A stretch of 33,502 nucleotides of DNA, taken from contig CAYTSA010000037.1 in assembly GCA_964440345.1 (NCBI GenBank), positions 1-33,502 of the forward strand, in the 5' to 3' direction. Shown here in pieces: positions 1 to 7,315 of this stretch. A program made the position numbers and the translations under genes. Every line of letters starts with the position of its first letter. Position 1 is the first letter of the stretch. A model generated the notes under the pieces. That model worked only from the letters and a program-made list of their open reading frames with translations. It was not told the DNA's origin and made no database searches. This DNA is from CAYTSA01 sp964440345 (GTDB lineage Bacteria; Desulfobacterota; Desulfovibrionia; Desulfovibrionales; Desulfovibrionaceae).

Positions 1-730
1 GGCCGGTTTCATGCTCATGCATCAGTTCCTCGGCGGACTGCAGCGTCGCCAGCTCCAGGGCAAAGCGTTCTTCCTGCAACAACCCCATCATCGTATGCTG
101 GTCATTGACCACGGTGTGGGGCACAGCGCCCACGTTGTATGCAGCCGCAGTTTCAGGGTCTATGCTGGTGTCTACGCACTCAGCCTGCACCAGATCGGGC
201 AGCTCTATGGCCGCCTTGAAGGCGTGGATCACCTGCCCCGGGCAATACGGGCAACCAGCGTTGACAAAGACCCGGACTTTTCGAGGCTCTTTAAGTTCCG
301 ACAAAATCCGTTTGGACGCCGGCGACATGCTGCTCTTCCCTGCCGAGACGTGGAGAATGGTTTCAATAAAGCCGCGGCCTTCTTCGCCCAGAGGAGCCCC
401 CCGATAGCGGATGTGATACTGCTCAGGGTTGATGAGTACGCTGGGGGAAAAATCCACCCCGTATTTGCCGGCCGCTTCGCTGTCCAGACCGTGAAAATTA
501 GCGATGACCTTTTCCCCCAGGGCGGCCAGGTCCCCGGCGAACTTGTGCATGTATTCGTTGTATGGGTCGTTCTTGCCTTCCTGGGTAAACACCTCCAGCT
601 GCACCGGCTGGCTCATCTTGGCAAAGGCCTTGCGCAGGAAATCCCGACTGTCTTCCGGGATGAACCAGTCTCGTTCCTGTTCTGCAGAGGCTTTGGCGTT
701 TTCTTCCTTTCGTTTGAATATGGGGCTCAT
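1..730 (-). CDS. AhpF-type tandem thioredoxin-fold protein, N-terminal part (truncated by window edge)
   Basis: The frame reads leftwards from ATG at 730 and stays open for 243 codons to the window edge, so the C-terminus is missing. AAGGAG lies about 8 bases before the ATG. The visible part looks like two tandem thioredoxin folds, as in the N-terminal domain of AhpF and in glutaredoxin-like protein disulfide oxidoreductases. The first fold (about residues 40-130) has no CxxC. The second carries CPYC at residues 160-163 after a VRVFVNAGC strand, and a cis-Pro-like AVPHT at about 202-206. In the family this CxxC relays electrons from a flavin domain to a peroxiredoxin or other disulfide partner. 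I expect an FAD/NAD(P)H thioredoxin-reductase-like domain beyond the edge, but that cannot be seen; a stand-alone disulfide oxidoreductase is the alternative. Confidence 0.8.
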   Translation of the reverse strand, partial: MSPIFKRKEENAKASAEQERDWFIPEDSRDFLRKAFAKMSQPVQLEVFTQEGKNDPYNEYMHKFAGDLAALGEKVIANFHGLDSEAAGKYGVDFSPSVLINPEQYHIRYRGAPLGEEGRGFIETILHVSAGKSSMSPASKRILSELKEPRKVRVFVNAGCPYCPGQVIHAFKAAIELPDLVQAECVDTSIDPETAAAYNVGAVPHTVVNDQHTMMGLLQEERFALELATLQSAEELMHEHETG

Positions 731-825
731 ATATCGCTCCTTGGCGTTTTTTTCTAAAGACAATGACGAATAACACATTTTTTTTGCCAGCTTCAAGAAG
801 ATTGTTGGAAAAACTGGTCGATGCA

Positions 826-849
826 GCTTGCCGCTGCTCCGGAGCAAGC
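826..849. promoter_or_regulatory. Nested palindrome in the divergent gap upstream of azlC
   Basis: The 143-base gap between the divergent starts at 730 (minus) and 874 (plus) holds a perfect 12-base palindrome, TGCTCCGGAGCA, at 835-846. It is nested in a wider GCTTGC/GCAAGC pairing (826-831 with 844-849). It could be an operator for a dimeric regulator or an mRNA leader hairpin. No promoter hexamers convinced me here. Confidence 0.3.
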
Positions 850-873
850 GTAGGGTATGACGTCGGTAATAGC

Positions 874-1320
874 ATGCATACTGCCCTTTCACGAACATCC
901 ATCGCCAACGGAATCCGGCTCAGCCTGCCTGTGGCCCTGTCCGTATTCGCTTATGGCGTGGTCTACGGCGTGCTGGCGAGCCAGAAAGGACTCACGGCTT
1001 GGCAGGCGGCGCTCATGTCTGGCGTGGTGTTTGCCGGGTCTGCCCAGTTTGTCATTCTGGACATGTGGATGCATCCCCTCCCCCTGGCGGCCATAGCCGT
1101 AACCACCCTGGCCGTGAATTTGCGGCACGTGCTCATGGGCACAGCCTTGCACCCCTGGCTCTGCGAGGTTCCCCCGAGCCGGGCTTACGGCCTGCTCTTT
1201 TTTCTGAACGATGAAAGCTGGGCCCGGACCCTGAGCCGGCTGCACGCCGAGCAGGACGACCCTCGCGATTTGTGCAAGGCGGGCTCAAGGCCATTCCAGG
1301 CTGCGTGCTCGTTTCCATAG
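874..1320 (+). pseudogene. azlC: AzlC-family branched-chain amino acid exporter subunit, C-terminally truncated
   Basis: From ATG 874 the product matches the first 60% of AzlC/YgaZ permeases: an N-terminal IANGIRLSLPVALSVFAYG segment, the GSAQFV motif, the NLRHVLMG motif, then FFLNDESWA, where family members continue into their last three helices. After about residue 125 the similarity stops and the frame ends in an unrelated tail (ending ACSFP) at the TAG at 1318-1320. AzlC proteins are usually about 230-245 residues; this is 148. The same DNA, in another frame, already encodes the C-terminal half of AzlD, so a deletion joined the two genes out of frame. An upstream in-frame ATG at 763 would add 37 residues unlike the family. 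Export of branched-chain amino acids needs both AzlC and AzlD, so this copy is very probably inactive. Confidence 0.8.
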
Positions 1321-1484
1321 TAGCCCCGGCAGTGCTGCAGGCCGGTCCGGCCGAGGTATGCGCCGCCGCCGCCACAGGGCTGACAGCCTGGAAAACCCGC
1401 AACCTGTTTGCGTCCATGCTCATTGGCGTGGCGATGGTGTTTTTTCTTCGCAACGTATTGCAATTAAACTATACAACCATATAA
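1248..1484 (+). pseudogene. azlD: AzlD-family subunit, N-terminally truncated remnant
   Basis: In the third frame, about 1248-1484 encodes the C-terminal part of AzlD/YgaH: GGLKAIPGCVLVSIVAPAVL, an alanine-rich helix, the conserved AWKTRN motif and a final hydrophobic helix ending in FFLRNVLQ. AzlD proteins are about 100-110 residues with an N-terminal helix; here the first 35-40 residues are absent. The only plausible initiator is GTG 1272, which lacks a ribosome binding site and lies inside the azlC remnant. Together with the truncated azlC this indicates one internal deletion of roughly 0.4 kb removing the azlC 3' end and azlD 5' end. The size is estimated from family lengths. Confidence 0.78.
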
Positions 1485-1494
1485 GGAGAGAACT

Positions 1495-1869
1495 ATGAAA
1501 GCTGTACAGACAGACGCCGCGCCCAAAGCCATAGGACCATACTCCCAGGCCATGGAAGTGAACGGGCTGCTTTTTGTTTCCGGCCAGCTGGGCCTGGACC
1601 CGGCAACCATGGAAATGGCCGGACCGGACGTGGAGACCCAGGCCACACAAGTGCTGCAGAACATGCAGGCCGTGCTCGACGCCGCGGGCCTGAGCAAGGA
1701 AAACGTGGTCAAGACCACCATCTTTCTCATGGACATGGGAGATTTTCCCAAGGTCAACGCCATTTACGGAGAGTTCTTCGGCGAGCACAAGCCGGCCCGG
1801 TCCACGGTGCAGGTCGCCAAGCTGCCCCTGAACGGAGCGATAGAGATAGAGTGCATTGCCGCGGGGTAA
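1495..1869 (+). CDS. ridA: RidA/YjgF/YER057c family enamine/imine deaminase
   Basis: A 124-residue protein of canonical RidA length. It shows AIGPYSQA at residues 12-19, VSGQLGLDP at 28-36, and the ARSTVQVAKLP block, whose Arg102 corresponds to the substrate-carboxylate-binding arginine (Arg105 in E. coli). It ends in IEIECIA with the conserved Glu. RidA hydrolyses reactive 2-aminoacrylate and other enamines released by PLP enzymes such as threonine dehydratase, yielding 2-ketoacid and ammonia; it is a cytosolic trimer. AAGGAG precedes the ATG by about 6 bases, and the azlD remnant ends 10 bases upstream. Sharing a locus with a branched-chain amino acid exporter fits, since threonine dehydratase feeds isoleucine synthesis. 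Confidence 0.95.
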   Translation: MKAVQTDAAPKAIGPYSQAMEVNGLLFVSGQLGLDPATMEMAGPDVETQATQVLQNMQAVLDAAGLSKENVVKTTIFLMDMGDFPKVNAIYGEFFGEHKPARSTVQVAKLPLNGAIEIECIAAG

Positions 1870-2112
1870 GGGCTAGCCCGCAAAAATTTAGGCAAGCCGG
1901 CGTGAGTAAGCGTTTCGTCCATCCCCTCGGCTTCGCCTTCGTCCTCATTCCAAGCGTCCCGAGCCGTGTTGGCCTGAGCCGCCTCGCCGTGTTATAGACT
2001 GCCATCTGACGCCTGCCCCTGCGCCGCTTCGCGGCTGCGGGGATCAGGCTGTCGCGCATCACCGCCGTTGGCTTCGCGTTGCTCACCTTTCTCTGCGGTG
2101 AATTTTTAACCT
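1870..2112. other. Gene-free gap between convergent ridA and moeA
   Basis: 243 bases between convergent genes. I found no convincing gene. A basic minus-strand frame of about 80 residues crosses it but runs antisense into ridA and resembles no family I know. A short hairpin GCCGC-TTC-GCGGC lies near 2023-2036, and GGGCTAGCCC sits just after the ridA stop, but neither is followed by a T-run. The C/T-rich, gene-free character could suit a dispersed intergenic repeat. Confidence 0.3.
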
Positions 2113-3363
2113 TCACGTAAACAATTGTACGTCCACCTCTGTTCCGGCTTCCAGGCCTTCGGCCGCGGCAGGGATTCGCACCAAGCCGTCAGCGTCCACC
2201 AGGGTACGGAGCAGGCCGGACTTGCCAAGCATGGGCGCAGCCTTCCAGCCGTCTTCAATTTGCTGCAGCTTGACGCGCACATAGTCTTCGCGGCCGGGTT
2301 TAGAGGCGATGTTGCGCGCCAGCACGGCCGGACGCACAGGCCGTGCAGCCGGGTCAAAGGCCCTGGCGTCGCCCATGAGCCAGCGCAAAAATGGCTGCAT
2401 GAACACGTGCATGACCACCTGGGCGGAGGTCACCTGGCCGGGCAAACCAATGACCGCCCGGTCGCCCCCGGGCCCCGGAACGCGGGCCAGAATGCACGGC
2501 TTTCCAGGGCTCACAGCCACGCCGTGGGCCAAAACCTTTGCGCCCTTCATGGCCTCCACCGCGGCCAGGGTGTAATCCCTGGCGCCCACAGAAGAGCCGC
2601 CTGACAGGAACACCACATCGTTTTCCGCCAGCATAAGCTGCAGGACTTCTTGCAAGGGCGCTTCCTGGTCTGGCACACGGCCATAGCCGGTGCAAACGGC
2701 GCCGGCCCGTCTGGCCAGGCAGGCCAACGCTGGTCCGTTAACGTCGCGCACCTGGCCAAGCTGCGGCGTCTCTTCCACAGCCACCAGTTCGTCTCCGGTA
2801 GAAACCACGCCGGCCCGTGGGCGGCGCGTTGCCTGCAGCCGCGTGTAGCCAAGGGCGGCCAACAAGCCGATTTCTTGAGGCCGCAGCCGGGTTCCAGCCG
2901 TCAAAGCAGATGCGCCGGCAGCAGCGTCTTCACCCTGCAGCATCACATTTTCGCCCGGGGCCACAGCCTTGCGGGCCTCAATTTCGTCAGCCGCCATCTC
3001 GTGGGTGTGCTCCACCATAAGCACTGCGTCTGCTCCCTGGGGCAATACGCCGCCGGTGACAATGGAGGCGCATTCCCCGGGTTGCAGGGAAAAGTCCGGC
3101 GGCTGTTCTATGGCGATATTCCCGGCTACGGTAAGATAGCCAGGATTGGTCTCTGAAGCGCCGAAAAGGTCCGCAGCGCGAACAGCGTAGCCGTCCATGG
3201 ACGAGCGGTTGGCCGGAGGCAGGTCTTCGCCGGCAATGACGTCAGCCGCCAGAACGCGTCTGTCTGCCTCTTCCAGGGATATCTCCTCTGCAGCGAGGGG
3301 TGAAAAGCACTGCAGCATGGCTGTGAACTCGGCAACACTGGCGAGCTTAAAAAATCCGTGCAT
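2113..3363 (-). CDS. moeA: Molybdopterin molybdenumtransferase MoeA
   Basis: A 416-residue MoeA. ATG 3363 is chosen because GGAGG precedes it by 5 bases and it starts the conserved N-terminus; the open frame extends further upstream to 3474 without homology. MoeA inserts molybdate (or tungstate) into adenylylated molybdopterin in the last step of cofactor synthesis. Visible motifs are SSMDGYAVRA, VTGGVLPQGADAVLMVEHT, STGDELV, LSGGSSVGARDYT and HGVAVSPGKPC, with a C-terminal domain IV from about residue 340. The usual PGNPVSA loop reads PGQVTSA here. The gene stands alone, convergent with ridA and divergent from the small gene at 3604. Sulfate reducers need the cofactor for formate dehydrogenases, so either metal is possible. 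Confidence 0.93.
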   Translation of the reverse strand: MHGFFKLASVAEFTAMLQCFSPLAAEEISLEEADRRVLAADVIAGEDLPPANRSSMDGYAVRAADLFGASETNPGYLTVAGNIAIEQPPDFSLQPGECASIVTGGVLPQGADAVLMVEHTHEMAADEIEARKAVAPGENVMLQGEDAAAGASALTAGTRLRPQEIGLLAALGYTRLQATRRPRAGVVSTGDELVAVEETPQLGQVRDVNGPALACLARRAGAVCTGYGRVPDQEAPLQEVLQLMLAENDVVFLSGGSSVGARDYTLAAVEAMKGAKVLAHGVAVSPGKPCILARVPGPGGDRAVIGLPGQVTSAQVVMHVFMQPFLRWLMGDARAFDPAARPVRPAVLARNIASKPGREDYVRVKLQQIEDGWKAAPMLGKSGLLRTLVDADGLVRIPAAAEGLEAGTEVDVQLFT

Positions 3364-3531
3364 CTGTTCCTCCGTATAGATGAAAGTCGCCAGTATGTAC
3401 GTGGAAACTAAGCCGGGGTCCAGCGCATGTCCGTGAGCAGACTTTCTTCCCTTTACTTCACATGGTAACTTCAAGTCTCTTTGCCAACAATCGAGGGCGC
3501 CAAAAAAACCGGCGGCAACAGGAAATAGTGG

Positions 3532-3561
3532 TTGTCAAACCCCCTCCGGGTGTTCTACAAG
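3532..3561 (+). promoter_or_regulatory. Possible sigma-70 promoter for the small gene at 3604
   Basis: TTGTCA (3532-3537) and TACAAG (3556-3561) are separated by 18 bases, about 40 bases before the small plus-strand gene. The -10 matches consensus at four of six positions. The gap to moeA (3364-3603) otherwise holds no gene. Confidence 0.35.
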
Positions 3562-3603
3562 AACATGTATCATGTCATATAAACCATATATACGAGGCAA
3601 CTG

Positions 3604-3822
3604 ATGGCGCAATTCTACATCAATGGCGAAGAAGTGCCTGTTATTGATCATATCAAATCTCTTGCTGACGACGAACTTCTTGACTTCTGGGAAGAGACGC
3701 AGTTTCTGGAAAAATTTCTGGAAGAAGAACTCTCCGCAGAACCTGGCGCCAATATAGAGTACGAACGCCTTATCGTCGAAGAGTTGCAATTACGTTCGCA
3801 CATAGGCGCCCTGCACCGATAA
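3604..3822 (+). CDS. Small acidic protein of unknown function
   Basis: A 72-residue product starting MAQFYINGEEVPVIDHIKSL. GAGG stands about 6 bases before ATG 3604. I do not recognise a family. It is strongly acidic, with a central run of Asp/Glu (SLADDELLDFWEETQF, then FLEEELSAE), no cysteine, no signal peptide and no membrane segment. The pattern suggests a short beta strand followed by two or three amphipathic helices, compatible with a small cytosolic adaptor or regulator. It has its own start signals and flanking gaps and is not antisense to another gene, so it is probably real. It is divergent from moeA and 110 bases upstream of the next gene. Confidence 0.65.
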   Translation: MAQFYINGEEVPVIDHIKSLADDELLDFWEETQFLEKFLEEELSAEPGANIEYERLIVEELQLRSHIGALHR

Positions 3823-3935
3823 TCCCGGCGCCTGTGCACTGTGTTGTGCTTTCTCCCCTCTGCGTGCTATTGTAACTGAAAGGGTTTCCTTTTGGCGCCC
3901 CGCCCCGCAAAGACGTTCAACTCAGGAGCGACATG

Positions 3936-4541
3936 ATGCGTTTCCGATTTCTCTGTGTCTTGCTGTTTTTAGGCTACGCCGCAGTAGCAACGGCGGAAGG
4001 CCTGCCCCTCACCGTAGCAGGTTTGACCCTGGGCAAGGACAAATCCGTCTATACGTCCTTTTACGATTCCGGCACTGCCACGCCCATGGCGGACATGCTG
4101 TACCTGACAGAAGTAAAGCTCAAGGACAGCGCCATTGACGGAGTGCGCGGCGGTTCCGTCACCTATGGCAATTGCGCCAGCCCGGGACGCATTCTGCAGC
4201 TCAAGCTCAAATTTGCCGACAAGGACGAAAAGCTGTTTGAAGACCTCCTGAAGCTCTACAAAAAACGGTTTGGCAAACCCGACGCCTGGCTGGGCAACGC
4301 GTTTAACACTGTCCGGGAGTGGAAATGGGGACTGGAAGACGGCGAGAAACGGCTGACGTTCACGCTGGCATACAGCCAGGACATGGAGTACCGCCCCGGC
4401 GTCTCCGTCAAAATGACCATGCGCAGTTGGGTGGATGAAGAGAGGCTTTGCTGGGAGAAAAAGCAGCAGCCACAACCCCCGGGCCAGAAGGCCAAGGCGG
4501 AGTCCCTGGACTTAAACGCCTTTGTGCCACATACGCAGTAA
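3936..4541 (+). CDS. Secreted protein of unknown function
   Basis: A 201-residue protein with a clear Sec signal peptide: MRFRFLC, a hydrophobic stretch and a likely cleavage after AVATA at about residue 20. ATG 3936 is preferred over ATG 3933 because it lies 7 bases after GGAG rather than 4. The mature part holds two cysteines (GNCASPG and RLCWEKK) that could form a disulfide, a VAGLTLGKD motif early in the mature chain, and a polar Gln/Pro/Lys-rich stretch (QQPQPPGQKAKAE) near the C-terminus. There is no lipobox, so a soluble periplasmic or exported protein is likely. The VxGxxLG start resembles small periplasmic proteins annotated only as hypothetical. I cannot assign a function. Confidence 0.75.
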   Translation: MRFRFLCVLLFLGYAAVATAEGLPLTVAGLTLGKDKSVYTSFYDSGTATPMADMLYLTEVKLKDSAIDGVRGGSVTYGNCASPGRILQLKLKFADKDEKLFEDLLKLYKKRFGKPDAWLGNAFNTVREWKWGLEDGEKRLTFTLAYSQDMEYRPGVSVKMTMRSWVDEERLCWEKKQQPQPPGQKAKAESLDLNAFVPHTQ

Positions 4542-4547
4542 ACCTTA

Positions 4548-4657
4548 GAGCATTTAAACAGTAAAATGCTTAGATGCTCTTATGCATTTCCCTGAAACAA
4601 TTGAAAACTGTTTCAGGGACGAGCGTTGTCTCAACGCAAAAATGCGCTTAAAGCGCC
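4548..4657. repeat. Cluster of four tandem hairpins between convergent genes
   Basis: The 135-base gap between convergent genes is almost entirely inverted repeats: AGCATTT/AAATGCT (4549-4555 with 4564-4570), widened by GAGCAT/ATGCTC (4548-4553 with 4574-4579); a perfect 10-bp stem CCCTGAAACA/TGTTTCAGGG (4590-4599 with 4609-4618); GCGTTG-TCT-CAACGC (4623-4637); and GCGCTTAAAGCGC (4644-4656). This is far more structure than a simple terminator needs and looks like a dispersed palindromic intergenic element, though only a genome-wide search would show copies. Confidence 0.6.
4637..4657 (-). terminator. Likely intrinsic terminator of the trxA-to-DUF2062 transcript
   Basis: On the minus strand, about 20 bases after the DUF2062 stop, GGGCGCTTTAAGCGC forms a short GC-rich stem-loop followed immediately by ATTTTTG. 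The stem is short (about 5 bp), so efficiency is uncertain. It is the last member of the hairpin cluster. Confidence 0.45.
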
Positions 4658-4676
4658 CAGGCGGGATTTTCCAGGA

Positions 4677-5186
4677 TTACCCGCCTTGCCTTCGCCGCAG
4701 CAGCCGCATGGCCCGGCGCCTGCGGTACGTCAAAATGATTTTCAGAGAGATAAAATACATGGCGATGGAGCTGGGTACGCCCATGATCACCCCGCCAAGC
4801 ATCATTACTACCAGTAGTCTCCAGCTCTGATCCAGCATCACCCGAATGTCGAATTCCGCCATCAAGCCCGGGTCGAATCGCACTGACTCGAAGGGCATGA
4901 ACAGGCTGCCCACCATATAGAGCATAGTATAAAATGGAACCACGTTCGCCACATTGGAGATGAACGTACAGGTGAACGCCGCGATTTTATTTGCCCGAAA
5001 AACAAAGGCCAGGGTGATGACAGTGATTGCCTGAAATGGAATGATGGGCATGAAGCCGATGAAGATTCCCAGCGAGCATCCCAACGCTATGGAGTGCGCG
5101 GACGTCTTCAATCGCAGCAACCTCAAGTAGTTGAAACGGACTACTCGCTTGAAGCGGAACCACAGACCGGAGAGAAGTCGATTCAT
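4677..5186 (-). CDS. DUF2062 family membrane protein
   Basis: A 169-residue DUF2062 protein. The N-terminus is basic (MNRLLSGLWFRFKRVVRFNY), followed by the family signature around SIALGCSLGIFIGFMPIIPF, with a small-residue-rich first helix, then helices around residues 50-70, 75-95 and 125-150, and a very basic tail (YRRRRAMRLLRRRQ). The molecular function of DUF2062 proteins is not established; they are small inner-membrane proteins. It starts 11 bases after the EF-G paralogue stop with no strong Shine-Dalgarno sequence, so it is probably translated as the last gene of that operon. Confidence 0.85.
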   Translation of the reverse strand: MNRLLSGLWFRFKRVVRFNYLRLLRLKTSAHSIALGCSLGIFIGFMPIIPFQAITVITLAFVFRANKIAAFTCTFISNVANVVPFYTMLYMVGSLFMPFESVRFDPGLMAEFDIRVMLDQSWRLLVVMMLGGVIMGVPSSIAMYFISLKIILTYRRRRAMRLLRRRQGG

Positions 5187-5197
5187 GGCCGCCGGGA

Positions 5198-7249
5198 TTA
5201 GCTCAGCATGTCAAAGCGTGAAAACTTGAGCATGAGACCGGCCCGCCCCTGGGTGGCCGACCGCAGAGTAGTGGAAAAGCCAAACAGTTGCCGCATGGGG
5301 GCCAGGGCTTGAACAACCTTTTGCCCAGCTCGGTCGAGCATATTCTCCACCTTGGCGCCCTTGGCGCCCAGTAAACTGACAGCTTCGCCAACAAATTCTT
5401 CAGGCAGGCTGATCTCCACCCACATGATGGGCTCCAGCAGCACCGGGCCAGCCGCCTGCAGCGCGTTCTTCACCGCAGCCACCCCGGCCATGTGGTAGCC
5501 CGGGCCGCTGGACTCGGAATTCTTACGCCGCATCTCTGTCACGGTGACCAGCACGTCCTGCACAGGATAGCCCTTAAGCACTCCGCTCTGCAGACCAGAC
5601 TGGACGCCTTCAAGCGCAGCGTCCACCATGGACTGACTCCAACCTTCTGTGTCCATACCTAGACGGACCACATTTCCTGTGTCCCGCTCCCGGGGCGCCA
5701 CCTCCACCGCCACAAAGCCGTGGTGCATGACTTCGCCCAGCTCGCGGTGGAACTCCGCCTCGCCAGACGCCTTTGCACTGACGGTTTCCTGGAACACAAC
5801 CTGGGGGTTGCCGCTGCGCAGGGTCAGGGAATACTCTCGCTGCAGCCGATGCAGAATGACCTCCAAATGCAGCTCGCCCATGCCGGAAATCACGTATTGC
5901 CCAGTCTCCTGGTCCGCCTCCCAGGCCAGGGTAGGGTCTTCCAGCAAAAACTTTTCCATCACCTCGGCCAGTTTATCCCCTTCGGCGGAGTTGGCTGGTT
6001 CCAGCGCCAAGGAAATGACCGGTTTGTAATCGGCAATGCGTTCCAAAATGACCGGGCTTTCCGGGTCGCACAACGTATCGCCGGTGCGGGCGAATTTCAT
6101 ACCCGCCGCAGCCACGATCTCTCCGGCCAGGGCCATGTCCGTGCGCTCCTTGCTGGCAGCGTGCATCTTGAACAATCGGGCCGGCTTCTCGTCCTTTTCC
6201 TGGGCGGCGTTGTACACTTTCTGTCCTGACTGTAACTTGCCAGAATAGATACGCATCAGGGCCAGCTTGCGGCCGGTCTCCATGGTTATTTTGAAAACCA
6301 GCGCGGCAAAAGGCTCGGTGTGTTTGCTTACTAGCGCCAGCTTTGCGCGGGTCTTGACGTCTATTGCTTCCACTTGGCTCACTTCGGCCGGGCTGGGCAG
6401 AAAATCGCACACACCATCCAGCAAAGGCTGCACGCCGATGTTTTTCAATGCAGAACCGGCAAAAACAGGCGTCAGCTTCAACCCCAGAGTAGCCCGGCGG
6501 ACCGCAGCTTTCAAAAGGTCCGGCCCGGCCTCCTCGCCGGAAAGGTACACCTCCATGAACTCCTCGTCCTCTTCAGCCAAAGTCTCAAGCATCAGCTCCC
6601 GCCACTGCGCGGCGGCTTCCTGCTCTGCTGCGTCCAGGGACAGGCGCAGGTACTTTTCGCCCAGCCCTCCCTGGTCGAAAATGAGCTTTTCCATGGCGAC
6701 CAGGTCCACCACTCCTTCCAGCTCTGCGCCTGCGCCAAGGGGTATCTGCAAGGGCAAGGGCTTGGCCTTCAACCGTTGGCGCATGGCGTCGAGCACTGCC
6801 CCAAAATCTGCGCCCGGCCTGTCCATCTTGTTCACAAAACCCAGTTTGGGAACATGAAATTTTTCTGACTGCCGCCACACAGTTTCGGACTGGGGCTCCA
6901 CGCCGCCCACCCCGCAGAATACGCCTACCGCTCCGTCGAGCACACGCAAGGAACGCTCCACCTCAATGGTAAAATCCACGTGGCCTGGCGTATCAATGAT
7001 GTTCAGGGTCTTGTCCCGCCACTGGCAAGTGGTGCAGGCCGAGTTAATGGTGATGCCGCGCTCCTGCTCTTCCGGCATATAATCCATGGTGGCCGCGCCT
7101 TCGTGCACCTCTCCCATGCGGTGGATGCGGTGGGTGTAAAAGAGAATGCGTTCGGTGAGCGTGGTCTTGCCCGCGTCGATATGAGCGATAACGCCCAGGT
7201 TGCGCAGGTTCTGCAAATAATTTTTCGGTATGACGGGTGCATTGCTCAT
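5198..7249 (-). CDS. Elongation factor G paralogue (divergent domain IV)
   Basis: A 683-residue translational GTPase with an intact G domain: AHIDAGKT (residues 22-29), RGITI (64-68), DTPGHVDF (86-93), NKMD (about 140) and a G5-like GSALKNIGVQPLLDG. Domains II-V follow, ending LFGFSTTLRSATQGRAGLML. The start of domain IV differs from translocase EF-G: the usual GGxGQ-type motif is absent, replaced by FHRELGEVMHHGFVAVEV, which resembles the xxxxGDxxH pattern of mitochondrial EF-G2-like factors used in ribosome recycling. Genomic context also differs from the str operon (no rpsL, rpsG or tuf). I infer a second EF-G, possibly specialised for recycling or stress, with canonical fusA elsewhere. 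It lies 66 bases after the HisD-like gene and 11 before DUF2062. The Shine-Dalgarno sequence is weak. Confidence 0.85.
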   Translation of the reverse strand: MSNAPVIPKNYLQNLRNLGVIAHIDAGKTTLTERILFYTHRIHRMGEVHEGAATMDYMPEEQERGITINSACTTCQWRDKTLNIIDTPGHVDFTIEVERSLRVLDGAVGVFCGVGGVEPQSETVWRQSEKFHVPKLGFVNKMDRPGADFGAVLDAMRQRLKAKPLPLQIPLGAGAELEGVVDLVAMEKLIFDQGGLGEKYLRLSLDAAEQEAAAQWRELMLETLAEEDEEFMEVYLSGEEAGPDLLKAAVRRATLGLKLTPVFAGSALKNIGVQPLLDGVCDFLPSPAEVSQVEAIDVKTRAKLALVSKHTEPFAALVFKITMETGRKLALMRIYSGKLQSGQKVYNAAQEKDEKPARLFKMHAASKERTDMALAGEIVAAAGMKFARTGDTLCDPESPVILERIADYKPVISLALEPANSAEGDKLAEVMEKFLLEDPTLAWEADQETGQYVISGMGELHLEVILHRLQREYSLTLRSGNPQVVFQETVSAKASGEAEFHRELGEVMHHGFVAVEVAPRERDTGNVVRLGMDTEGWSQSMVDAALEGVQSGLQSGVLKGYPVQDVLVTVTEMRRKNSESSGPGYHMAGVAAVKNALQAAGPVLLEPIMWVEISLPEEFVGEAVSLLGAKGAKVENMLDRAGQKVVQALAPMRQLFGFSTTLRSATQGRAGLMLKFSRFDMLS

Positions 7250-7315
7250 GGATAACTCGCAGTTTGAATGTATGCGTCTACAAATGAATGCACATCCTTA
7301 GCACTAGAGAAGGAT

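Noticed and set aside
1754..2116. 120-codon basic minus-strand frame in the ridA-moeA gap
   Set aside because: Its 3' third is antisense to ridA and it has no convincing family or start signal; kept only as an unexplained gap.
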